DNA of 19,644 bases from DATLHO01 sp035539855 (GTDB lineage Bacteria; Bacteroidota; Ignavibacteria; OLB7): the NCBI GenBank assembly GCA_035539855.1, contig DATLHO010000092.1, forward strand, positions 1 to 19,644. Reading direction: 5' to 3'. Positions 6,397 to 16,255 of this stretch are shown here, one piece after another. A program made the position numbers and the translations under genes. Each line of letters begins with the position of its first letter. The stretch's first letter is position 1. Below the pieces are notes generated by a model. The model saw only the letters and a list, made by a program, of their open reading frames with translations, searched no databases and had not been told where the DNA came from.

Positions 6397-7623
6397 ATGC
6401 GACTTCCAATCCTTGCGACGGCGATTCTGCTTCTGACCTCCACCGCGTACGCTCAGCGCAGCGGACCGGAGGTCACGTCATGGCTGATCAATCCCGGAGG
6501 CCAGAGCGGTCACAACGGCATCCCCTCGAACGTGCAGCGGGTGCAGTACTCGAGCGCGAACGTCTACGTGAGCTGTACCTGCATACCGGGCTACGACATC
6601 GGTCCGTGGGTGGGCAATCCGAACGAGGCCGCGAACCAGGACTTCACGTTCAAGATTACGCGCACGCCACAGCGCAACACGGGCACGCCGGTCGCGACGC
6701 CGCTCGGGCACATCGGCGTGTGGTCGAACGGCGTCAGCGTCTTCAACGCGAAGGACGCGCGCAGCTACAACAACGCGGGCGTCTGGAATCAGAACGCGAT
6801 CGTCGTCGAGGGTCCTTCGTTCGACACCTGCCTTGGCCATCCCGCGCCGAACGGCGAGTACCATCATCACTTGAACCCGCGCTGTCTCTACGACGACCGC
6901 GACAGCAGCCGGCACTCGCCGATCATCGGCTATGCCTTCGACGGTTTTCCGATCTATGGCGCCTACGGCTTCGCGAACGCCGACGGAACCGGCGGCATCA
7001 CGCGCATGCGCTCGACCTACCGACTGCGATCGATCACCGACCGCACGTCGCTCGCCGGCGGACAGACGCTGCCGGTCGCGCAGCAGGGTCCGGCGATCTC
7101 CGCACGCTACCCGCTCGGATACTACATCGAGGACTACGAGGTCGTCCCCGGTTCAGGCGATCTCGACGAGCACAACGGCCGCGTCTGCATCACGCCGGAG
7201 TATCCCGACGGCACCTATGCGTACTTCGTCACGCTCGATGAAGACGGCTCGGCCGCCTACCCGTACACGCTCGGCCCGACGTACTACGGCACGGTGCCGC
7301 CGGGCAACACCGGACCCCAGTCCGGACACAACACACCGACCGAGGCGGTCGTGACGTATGCTCCCGCCTCGATCGCGGCGGCACCAACGCTCGAGCTCGG
7401 CCTCGCGCCCAACCCGGCCACCGATCGCGCGCTCGTCTCCGGGATCACCGGTGCGTGGTCGTACGCGGTGCGCGACCTGCTGGGGCGCACGGTCGCCTCC
7501 GGAGACGACCTTCGCGGGGACGCTCTGCTCGATCTCTCGAGCGTCGCATCCGGCGTCTATCTGCTGAGCGTCGAGAGCGCGTCCCTCGCGCGCGCGACCA
7601 AGCGACTCGTCGTGCGGCGGTAG
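6397..7623 (+). CDS. YHYH-domain protein with T9SS sorting tail
   Basis: A 408-aa secreted protein. The signal peptide is about residues 1-20 (LLLTSTAYAQ). The middle, about 80-300, is a YHYH-family domain: the usual YHYH appears as YHHH at 155-158, in CLGHPAPNGEYHHHLNP, followed by the typical IGYAFDGFPIYG. The clustered histidines and cysteines (C60, C62, C145, C163) suggest metal binding, but the family has no established function. About 333-408 is a T9SS type-A-like tail (GLAPNPATDRALV, RDLLGRTVASGD, GVYLLSVES, terminal VVRR). The ATG at 6397 directly precedes the signal peptide; there is no clear Shine-Dalgarno. The cyclophilin gene follows 114 bp downstream on the same strand. Confidence 0.9.
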   Translation: MRLPILATAILLLTSTAYAQRSGPEVTSWLINPGGQSGHNGIPSNVQRVQYSSANVYVSCTCIPGYDIGPWVGNPNEAANQDFTFKITRTPQRNTGTPVATPLGHIGVWSNGVSVFNAKDARSYNNAGVWNQNAIVVEGPSFDTCLGHPAPNGEYHHHLNPRCLYDDRDSSRHSPIIGYAFDGFPIYGAYGFANADGTGGITRMRSTYRLRSITDRTSLAGGQTLPVAQQGPAISARYPLGYYIEDYEVVPGSGDLDEHNGRVCITPEYPDGTYAYFVTLDEDGSAAYPYTLGPTYYGTVPPGNTGPQSGHNTPTEAVVTYAPASIAAAPTLELGLAPNPATDRALVSGITGAWSYAVRDLLGRTVASGDDLRGDALLDLSSVASGVYLLSVESASLARATKRLVVRR

Positions 7624-7689
7624 GGTCGATGCGGCCGGGTGTGCTGCGGTCGGGTGGATTGCTCGTGAGGAATCGACCGGCGGGCTCGC

Positions 7690-7697
7690 TACCTTGC
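7690..7697 (+). promoter_or_regulatory. candidate promoter box before cyclophilin gene
   Basis: TACCTTGC resembles the Bacteroidota -7 box TAnnTTTG, which is often followed by a C-rich start region as here (GCGCC). It lies about 40 nt before the ATG. No well-placed -33 TTG is present. Two near-identical 12-bp direct repeats sit upstream at 7630-7641 and 7645-7656 and could be regulator sites. Confidence 0.25.
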
Positions 7698-7737
7698 GCC
7701 GATCGCACACCATCGAACGGCCCCCGCGGCTCCGCCC

Positions 7738-9162
7738 ATGAAACGACTCATACTCTCTACGCTGCTCCTTCTTGCGTCCACGCTCCAGCTTGCCGCCCAG
7801 GAGGGCAAGCCGCTGTACGCCATCGACGTCTACCGCGCCGATACGACGCTGGGCCGGTTCACGGTCGAGCTGTTTGCGGACATCGCCCCGCTGCATGTCA
7901 GGAACTTCGACAGCCTCGTGTCGATCGGGTTCTTCGACAGCACGGCATTCCACCGAGTGATCCCGGGCTTCGTGATCCAGGGCGGCGATCCGAACACGAA
8001 GCACCTCGACCAATCGACGTGGGGCATTGGCGATACGTCGCAGACGGAGGTGCCGGCGGAGTTCAATCCGATCTCGCACAGACGGGGAATTCTCTCGGCA
8101 GCGCGCTCGGAGGATCCGAACAGCGCGACGTCGCAGTTCTTCGTCTGCGTCGCGGCGGCGACGACCCTCGATCGCCGCTACACCGTCTACGGTCGTGTCA
8201 CCTCGGGCATGAACATCGTCGACTCGATCGTCAACGCGCCGACCGAGCTCAACCAGTTCGCCGAGAAGTCGAGACCGATCACGAAGATCATCATGCGCGT
8301 GACGCGCATCGGACTCGACACGACGGTACCTGGTGCGGTGACGCTCATCGCTCCGGGCGACGACACGACGCGCGTGCGAGCCAGCCAGGACCTGCGCTGG
8401 ACGGCGGTGCCGGACGCGATCCTCTACGAAGTGCAGCTCTCGAAGACCGAGGACTTCGCGGTCATCGCGCTCAAGGATTCCGTTGTCACGACGAGCGCGA
8501 CGATCTCACCGCTCGAAGCCGGACACCAGACATACTACTGGCGCGTGCGCGCCTCGAACGGCGGACGTCGCGGAGCGTTCTCCGAGGTACGCAGCTTCAC
8601 GACCGGTCTGGCAAAGGCGGTACTCGTCTCGCCGACGAACAGCGCGACCGGCGTCGTCAAGCCGGTGACGCTGACATGGGGCGCCGTCGACGGCGCGACG
8701 AGCTACCGCGTGCAGCTCGCGACGACGATCGGGTTCACGACGCTGATCGTCGACACGGCTGGCCTCACAACTCCGAGCGTCACCATCGCCGGCCTGCCTC
8801 CGAGCACGCGTGTCTTCTGGCGCGTACGCTCGAGCGACGCGGTCGGCGACACGACCGAATCGTCGCGCTGGAATTTCACGACCGACGCCACGGCCTCGCT
8901 CGAATCCGACGCGACCGCACTCCTGACCATGACCGCGCGCGCCGGCGATCACGTCGAGCTCGACATCACGAGCGCCCGCGACGAGACCGCCGACATACAG
9001 ATCGTCGATGCACTTGGGCGAGTGGTGCGACGGTGGAGCACGCACGTGCGCGCGGGCCGCAGCGTCGTGACGATTCCGGGTGCCGAGCTAACGACAGGAG
9101 CGTACTTCGGACGAGTCGCCGTAGGCGACCGCGGAGCGGCGTGCCGATTCGTTGTGAAGTGA
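7738..9162 (+). CDS. secreted cyclophilin-type peptidyl-prolyl isomerase with FN3 domains and T9SS-like tail
   Basis: A 474-aa protein. The signal peptide is about residues 1-20 (LQLAAQ). The cyclophilin domain, about 27-190, should catalyse cis-trans isomerisation of X-Pro bonds. Hallmarks are FHRVIPGFVIQGGDP (71-85, catalytic Arg R73), SATSQFFVCV (129-138) and YTVYGRV (148-154). The human CypA tryptophan position lies in TLDRRY and is not Trp, as is common in bacterial enzymes. Two fibronectin-III-like domains follow (about 198-290 and 293-383; YYWRVRASN, FWRVRSSD). The last ~80 residues resemble a T9SS type-A tail (IQIVDALGRVVRR, GAYFGRVAV, end RFVVK) but lack the PNP entry motif, so export by T9SS is inferred. 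The ATG has no Shine-Dalgarno. A palindromic repeat lies just downstream. Confidence 0.9.
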   Translation: MKRLILSTLLLLASTLQLAAQEGKPLYAIDVYRADTTLGRFTVELFADIAPLHVRNFDSLVSIGFFDSTAFHRVIPGFVIQGGDPNTKHLDQSTWGIGDTSQTEVPAEFNPISHRRGILSAARSEDPNSATSQFFVCVAAATTLDRRYTVYGRVTSGMNIVDSIVNAPTELNQFAEKSRPITKIIMRVTRIGLDTTVPGAVTLIAPGDDTTRVRASQDLRWTAVPDAILYEVQLSKTEDFAVIALKDSVVTTSATISPLEAGHQTYYWRVRASNGGRRGAFSEVRSFTTGLAKAVLVSPTNSATGVVKPVTLTWGAVDGATSYRVQLATTIGFTTLIVDTAGLTTPSVTIAGLPPSTRVFWRVRSSDAVGDTTESSRWNFTTDATASLESDATALLTMTARAGDHVELDITSARDETADIQIVDALGRVVRRWSTHVRAGRSVVTIPGAELTTGAYFGRVAVGDRGAACRFVVK

Positions 9163-9197
9163 GACTCGGCCCTCCTCCCCCCAAGAGACGACGCCTC

Positions 9198-9312
9198 CGT
9201 CATCTTCGCAAGCGAAGCGCAGCGGAGATCTGTCCTCCGCGGTAGCGATACCGTCCGGCACGGCTACCGCCGAAGACAGATCCCCGACTCGCTACGCTCG
9301 TCAAGGATGACG
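9198..9312. repeat. palindromic intergenic repeat, copy 3 (core inverted)
   Basis: Outer arms CGTCATCTTC (9198-9207) and AAGGATGACG (9303-9312) match copy 1 in the same orientation, including GCAAGCGAAGCG on the left and CGCTACGCTC on the right. The core between GATC sites (9227-9282), however, matches copies 1 and 2 only as its reverse complement: here CCGCGGTAGC is on the left and GCTACCGCCG on the right. It lies between convergent genes, 35 bp after the cyclophilin stop and before the dikinase terminator. Confidence 0.85.
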
Positions 9313-9347
9313 TGGGCGCCGCAAGCCACGGTCTCAATGCCTCGTGA

Positions 9348-9374
9348 CATCTGACCTCTACCATCTGACCTCTA
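9348..9374. repeat. short tandem repeat, two 13-bp units
   Basis: CATCTGACCTCTA occurs at 9348-9360 and again at 9362-9374, a 14-bp period. It lies between the palindromic repeat and the dikinase terminator. No role is evident. Confidence 0.8.
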
Positions 9375-9376
9375 AC

Positions 9377-9419
9377 AAAAAGAACAGGGCAGGCTGATCG
9401 AAATCAACCCACCCCGTTC
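9377..9419 (-). terminator. rho-independent terminator of ppdK
   Basis: Read on the minus strand, 9419-9403 pairs with 9398-9382 over 17 consecutive pairs (some G-U), closed by a UUCG tetraloop and followed by five U. It begins 28 bp after the dikinase stop and points in that gene's direction. Confidence 0.9.
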
Positions 9420-9447
9420 ATCAACCAGGCGTGCGCGAAGAGCCCGG

Positions 9448-12387
<2,940 letters not shown>

Positions 12388-12562
12388 CCGAGACTCTCCT
12401 CCGGACGGCCGCGAATCCATCGTCGAGGCACGTCCGCGTTAATACGGGTGATCGCGACCGGGGGGCCCGGTCGGTACAACGTTACGGGTCGGCCGCGGGC
12501 TCATGCCTGACGATTGTCAGGATCGGAGGGCGGCTGGCGCGCGTTTTGACTTCCTGGGAGGC
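12388..12562. promoter_or_regulatory. divergent ppdK/methyltransferase control region
   Basis: This 175-bp gap must hold both promoters. Two perfect hairpins are visible: CGACCGGG (12455-12462) with CCCGGTCG (12466-12473), and CCTGAC (12506-12511) with GTCAGG (12516-12521). An AT-rich patch, TATTAA on the minus strand near 12436-12442, is a weak -10 candidate for ppdK. No operator family is recognised. Confidence 0.35.
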
Positions 12563-13321
12563 ATGAGCACCACGCCGAGCACCAGCAGCGAGATCTTCCC
12601 GCGCACCGCGGCCTACGACCGCGAATGGATCGCGCGCAATTCCCTGAGCGACAACCCTCTATACTACGTCGAAAGTCTCTCCGAGGTGATGGAGTTTCGC
12701 CCGGGGATGCGGGTGCTCGACCTCGGCTGCGGCAAGGCGATCAGCTCGATCTTCCTGGCGCGCGAGTTCGGCGTGCAGGTCTGGGCCGTCGACCGCTCCG
12801 TCTCACCCACGAAGAACCACGCGAGGATCGTCGAGGCAGGCTGCGACGACGTGGTCTTCCCGTTCTCCGCCGACGCGCGGGAACTGCCGTTCGCGCACGG
12901 CTTCTTCGACGCGATCATCGCCGCGACCTCGTACCTCTACTTCGGCACCGACGAGCGCTACCTCGCGCAGATCGTCCGGTTCCTTCGCCCCGGCGGATCG
13001 ATCGGCGTCGTCGACGTCTGCTTCACCCGCGAGATCAACGGCGTCGACGAGGCGCCCGAGTATCTCCGCGACCACTATGCCGACTACTGGTACTATGTGC
13101 ACACCGTCGAGTGGTGGCGCACGCACTGGGAAAAGACCGGACTGGTCGAGGTGACGACGTGCGAGATCGCGCCGCAGAGCGAGTTCCTGCTCCGGGAGCT
13201 CAGGAAGATGTACGATGGCATCGAGGAGGCGAGCGAGCTCGAGATCATGAAGGAGATGGAGCGCGACGAGGAGAGGCTGATCCAGATGTTCCGCCTGGTC
13301 GGAAGGCTGCCCGCGGCATAG
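12563..13321 (+). CDS. class I SAM-dependent methyltransferase
   Basis: A 252-aa Rossmann-fold methyltransferase. Motif I is VLDLGCGKA (51-59), the acidic residue after beta-2 is D77 (VWAVDRS), the adenine-side motif is SADARELPF (102-110), and LRPGG (141-145) is the usual post-motif. The C-terminal half is rich in Tyr and Trp (YADYWYYVHTVEWW) and ends in an acidic helix. The substrate is unknown; it resembles the broad methyltransferase-11/UbiE-like set. The start is uncertain: the ATG at 12563 has GGGAGG only 1 nt upstream, which is too close to be ideal, and an in-frame ATG at 12503 would add 20 residues of unlikely composition. It is followed by a 201-bp gap before the efflux operon and is probably transcribed separately. 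Confidence 0.85.
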   Translation: MSTTPSTSSEIFPRTAAYDREWIARNSLSDNPLYYVESLSEVMEFRPGMRVLDLGCGKAISSIFLAREFGVQVWAVDRSVSPTKNHARIVEAGCDDVVFPFSADARELPFAHGFFDAIIAATSYLYFGTDERYLAQIVRFLRPGGSIGVVDVCFTREINGVDEAPEYLRDHYADYWYYVHTVEWWRTHWEKTGLVEVTTCEIAPQSEFLLRELRKMYDGIEEASELEIMKEMERDEERLIQMFRLVGRLPAA

Positions 13322-13386
13322 AGGTTGCCCGGTTTCGGGTCGGATGGGGATTTTTCTCCGACGCCACATCGCATTTTCCCCCGGTG

Positions 13387-13413
13387 TAAATTCTCGGACG
13401 ATCCCGATCGTCC
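13387..13413 (+). promoter_or_regulatory. operator-like palindrome upstream of efflux operon
   Basis: GGACGATCCCGATCGTCC (13396-13413) is a perfect 7+7 inverted repeat with a 4-nt centre. It directly follows TAAATTCT (13387-13394), a weak Bacteroidota-type -7 box. It lies about 110 bp before the first gene of the RND operon, where a local repressor would act. No TetR, MarR or similar regulator gene is present in the window, so the link is inference. Confidence 0.35.
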
Positions 13414-13522
13414 ATGCGATGGCCGAAGCGCCCGCGCTTCGACCCGACCGCGTCGCCGGCATCTCACCCATCCGGTCGACCTCACCCTGGGATGCCTCGG
13501 CCTCCCGTACCGTCCGGAGCTC

Positions 13523-14917
13523 ATGAGTCTTCTGGCTTCCGCCGCCTCCTGGCGCCCGCGCGGCAGCGCGCGATCGCTGGGAATATTCGTCGCGACATCC
13601 ATCGTCTGTGCCGGCCCGAGCACGGCGCTCGCGCAGGACACGCTCCGTCTGTCCCTCGACGAGGCGGTGCGCGTGGCGCTCGAGCGCAGCCCCTCGTCGG
13701 TGCGCGCCGAGCAGAGCGAGCGCGCCGCCGAGGCGCGCGTGCGGCTGGCGGACGCGGCGTTCGGACCCGATTTGCGACTGAGCGCGACGCCGGGAATGCG
13801 ATACGCGCCGGGCGCGGGCACGATCGCCGCGGGCGAATCGCGCGCGGGCTCCGACGATCCGCTGACGACCTCGCTGTCGCTCGGCGCGAGCTCCACCCTC
13901 CTGCTCCTCGACGGATCCGCCCGCAACGCCGAGCGCGCCGGCGCCGAGCTCGAGCTCGAGGCCGCGCGACTGGCGCGCCGTCGCATCGCACAGGACGTCA
14001 TCTTCCGGGTCACGACCGCCGCGATCGACGTTGCGGTGAGCGCCGAGCTGATCGGCGTCGAGCGTGAGAACCTCGCGGCCGAGCGCCGTCAGCTCGAGCG
14101 CGTCGACGCCTTCGTCTCGGCCGGCGCCCGACCGGTCGCCGAGCGCTATGTGCAGGACGCCGCGGTCGCCGCCGCCGAGCTGCGGCTGCTGACGGCCGAG
14201 CGGAATCTCGCCGCGTCGCGCATCGCGCTGGCGCTCGAGCTCGGCGTCGATCCGTCGCGGCCGATCGCACTGCTGGCGCCCGCTCCGGCGACCGTCGATC
14301 CGTCGGACCTCGCGAGCGCGCCCGCGTCGGCGACCGTCGCAGCGCGCGCCGACCTGCGCGCCCAGCGCGCGCGAATCGCCGCGGCAGGCGAGGACATCCG
14401 CGGCGCGGAGGCCGGCTCGGCGCTCTCGCTCGGACTGACCGGCGGCGTCGGCACGAACTATTCAGGAACGGCGAGCGGCGCCTTCGGCGACCAGTTCGCG
14501 CGCAACAACCCGGCGGCCACCGTCGGCGTGAGCGTGACGCTGCCGATCCTCGATCGGGGTCGCAGCGCGATCAGCGCCGAGATCGCCCGCATCGAACAGC
14601 AGCGCGCCGAGCAGCAGCTCGACGAGCTCGAGCGCCAGATCGCCGCACAGATCGAGCTCGCACGGCTTGACCTGCGAACCGCGTCGACGCGGCTCGGCGT
14701 GACCGAGCGACAGCTCGAAGCGGCGCGCCGGGCCCTGGAGGCCGAGGAGGCGCGCTACGGAAGCGGAGCGTCGACGCTTGCGGAGCTCGCGCAGGTACGC
14801 GCCCGCTACGTCTCGGCCGCGAGCCAGCGCGTGCAAGCCGGCTACGAGCTGGTTGAGCGGCGCGCGCTGCTCGAGTACACCACCGGCGTGGCGCCGGTAC
14901 CCGGCTTGCCGGAGTAA
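13523..14917 (+). CDS. TolC-family outer-membrane efflux protein
   Basis: A 464-aa outer-membrane channel subunit, expected to form a trimer with an outer-membrane barrel and a periplasmic helical tunnel. The signal peptide is about 1-38 (ending STALAQ), without a lipobox. The mature protein opens with the family hallmark LRLSLDEAVRVALERSPSS and has the two repeated OEP halves: long Ala/Glu/Arg-rich helices with short beta stretches (TTSLSLGASSTLLLLDGS in the first, ATVGVSVTLPILDRGRS in the second). The second half ends with the typical RYGSGASTLAELAQVRARY. The ATG at 13523 is chosen because it starts the signal peptide and has GGAG 3 nt upstream. First gene of a three-gene operon with the adaptor and pump. 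Confidence 0.93.
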   Translation: MSLLASAASWRPRGSARSLGIFVATSIVCAGPSTALAQDTLRLSLDEAVRVALERSPSSVRAEQSERAAEARVRLADAAFGPDLRLSATPGMRYAPGAGTIAAGESRAGSDDPLTTSLSLGASSTLLLLDGSARNAERAGAELELEAARLARRRIAQDVIFRVTTAAIDVAVSAELIGVERENLAAERRQLERVDAFVSAGARPVAERYVQDAAVAAAELRLLTAERNLAASRIALALELGVDPSRPIALLAPAPATVDPSDLASAPASATVAARADLRAQRARIAAAGEDIRGAEAGSALSLGLTGGVGTNYSGTASGAFGDQFARNNPAATVGVSVTLPILDRGRSAISAEIARIEQQRAEQQLDELERQIAAQIELARLDLRTASTRLGVTERQLEAARRALEAEEARYGSGASTLAELAQVRARYVSAASQRVQAGYELVERRALLEYTTGVAPVPGLPE

Positions 14918-14982
14918 CCCGGCGCCGACCAACGAATTCGAACGAGCTCTCATCGCCCCAGCGGCTCTCACTCTCAGATTCC

Positions 14983-16176
14983 ATGTCGAAGCGAACAAAA
15001 CGAATCGTGATCTGGTCGATGCTCGCCGTCGCGCTCGTCGCGCTGGCGCTGCCGAAGATCCTCAGCAGCGATGGATCGGTCGGGCCGAGCGGACCCTCCG
15101 GTGATCGCGGCGGCGCCCGCGTGACGCCGGCCGGCGGACCCGGAGGCGCGACCGGCGCCGGTGGCGGACGTGGCGCGGGCCCGGGAGCGGCTCGCGGCGG
15201 CGCCGGTGGCCGCGGACCGACGGCGGTGCGTGCGGTCGTCGTTGCCGGCAGCGCGCTCGACGAGGACCTGCGCGTCTCCGGCACGCTGCTTCCCAACGAG
15301 CAGGTCGAGCTGCAGAGCGAGTCGAGCGGCAAGATCGTCGGCATCTACTTCCGCGAGGGCGAGGTCGTGCCGAAGGGCCGGCTCCTCGTCAGGATCAATG
15401 ACGCCGAGCTCCGCGCGCAGCTCAAGCGGGCGCAGCATCGGCGCACGCTCGCCGCAGCGAAGGAGGCGCGGACGAAGCAGCTCCTGGAGAAGAACGCGGT
15501 GAGTCCCGCCGACTACGACGTCGCGATCAGCGAGCTCAACACGGCCAACGCCGAGATCGAGCTGATCCGCGCACAGCTCGACAAGACCGAAGTGCGCGCG
15601 CCGTTCTCGGGGGTCATCGGCTTCCGTCAGGTGAGCGTCGGCAGCTACATCTCGCCGGCGACGCGGATCGCGACGCTCAGCAGTACCGATCCGGTGAAGA
15701 TCGAGTTCTACGTGCCCGAGCGGTACGGCGCGATCGTGCGTCGCGGCAGCGCGATCAGCTTCAGCGTCGACGGCGGCGGCGAGAGCATTGCCGGCACCGT
15801 CTACGCAATCGAGCCGCGCATCGAGCAGTCGACGCGCACGCTGCAGGTGCGCGCGACGGCTCCGAATCGCGGCGGGCGACTGATGCCGGGCTCGTTCGCC
15901 GAAGTGTCGCTGCGGCTTGCGCGCAGCGAGCAGGCGATCACGATTCCGAGCGAGGCGATCGTGCCGCAGGCCGGCGGCAAGTCTGCGGTCTTCGTCGCCT
16001 CCGGCGGCAAGGCCGAGCAGCGCGAGGTCGGCGTCGGAGTGCGCAGCGCCAGCAGCGTGCAGATCCTCTCGGGACTCTCGAGCGGCGACACCGTGATCTC
16101 CAGCGGCGTTCAGATGCTCAAGCCCGGCGGCGAGATCCGCATCGCGGGCATCGACGAAAACGCTTCGCGCCGATAG
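14983..16176 (+). CDS. RND efflux periplasmic adaptor (membrane fusion protein)
   Basis: A 397-aa adaptor linking the inner-membrane pump to the TolC-like channel. One N-terminal transmembrane helix (about 7-25) anchors it; no lipobox is present. Residues about 30-80 form an unusual Gly/Ala/Pro-rich linker. Next come the barrel-sandwich halves (VELQSESSGKIVGIYFREG at 108-126; TEVRAPFSGVIGFR at 202-215) around a helical hairpin (about 145-200), then a beta-barrel domain (VKIEFYVPERY to LMPGSFAEVSL) and a membrane-proximal domain (TIPSEAIVPQAGG, LSSGDTVISSGVQMLKPG). It follows the channel gene by 65 bp and precedes the pump by 79 bp. The ATG has no obvious Shine-Dalgarno. Confidence 0.94.
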   Translation: MSKRTKRIVIWSMLAVALVALALPKILSSDGSVGPSGPSGDRGGARVTPAGGPGGATGAGGGRGAGPGAARGGAGGRGPTAVRAVVVAGSALDEDLRVSGTLLPNEQVELQSESSGKIVGIYFREGEVVPKGRLLVRINDAELRAQLKRAQHRRTLAAAKEARTKQLLEKNAVSPADYDVAISELNTANAEIELIRAQLDKTEVRAPFSGVIGFRQVSVGSYISPATRIATLSSTDPVKIEFYVPERYGAIVRRGSAISFSVDGGGESIAGTVYAIEPRIEQSTRTLQVRATAPNRGGRLMPGSFAEVSLRLARSEQAITIPSEAIVPQAGGKSAVFVASGGKAEQREVGVGVRSASSVQILSGLSSGDTVISSGVQMLKPGGEIRIAGIDENASRR

Positions 16177-16255
16177 CGACTCCCGTTCTCGAACGCATCA
16201 CCAGAACTCAACCCGAGCGGACCGGCCGCGCCGGCATCGCTCCGCCCCATCGCCC

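Noticed and set aside
3643..9162. A complete new secretion system in the T9SS cargo block
   Set aside because: Only cargo-like proteins are present; no Por/Spr/Gld machinery gene is encoded here.
9163..9320. CRISPR array
   Set aside because: The repeats in this window are three dispersed palindromes and one two-unit tandem, not regularly spaced short repeats, and no cas genes are present.
13322..13380. Terminator after the methyltransferase
   Set aside because: CCCG-GTTT-CGGG is only a 4-bp stem and the T5 run lies about 13 bp further on, which is too weak to call.
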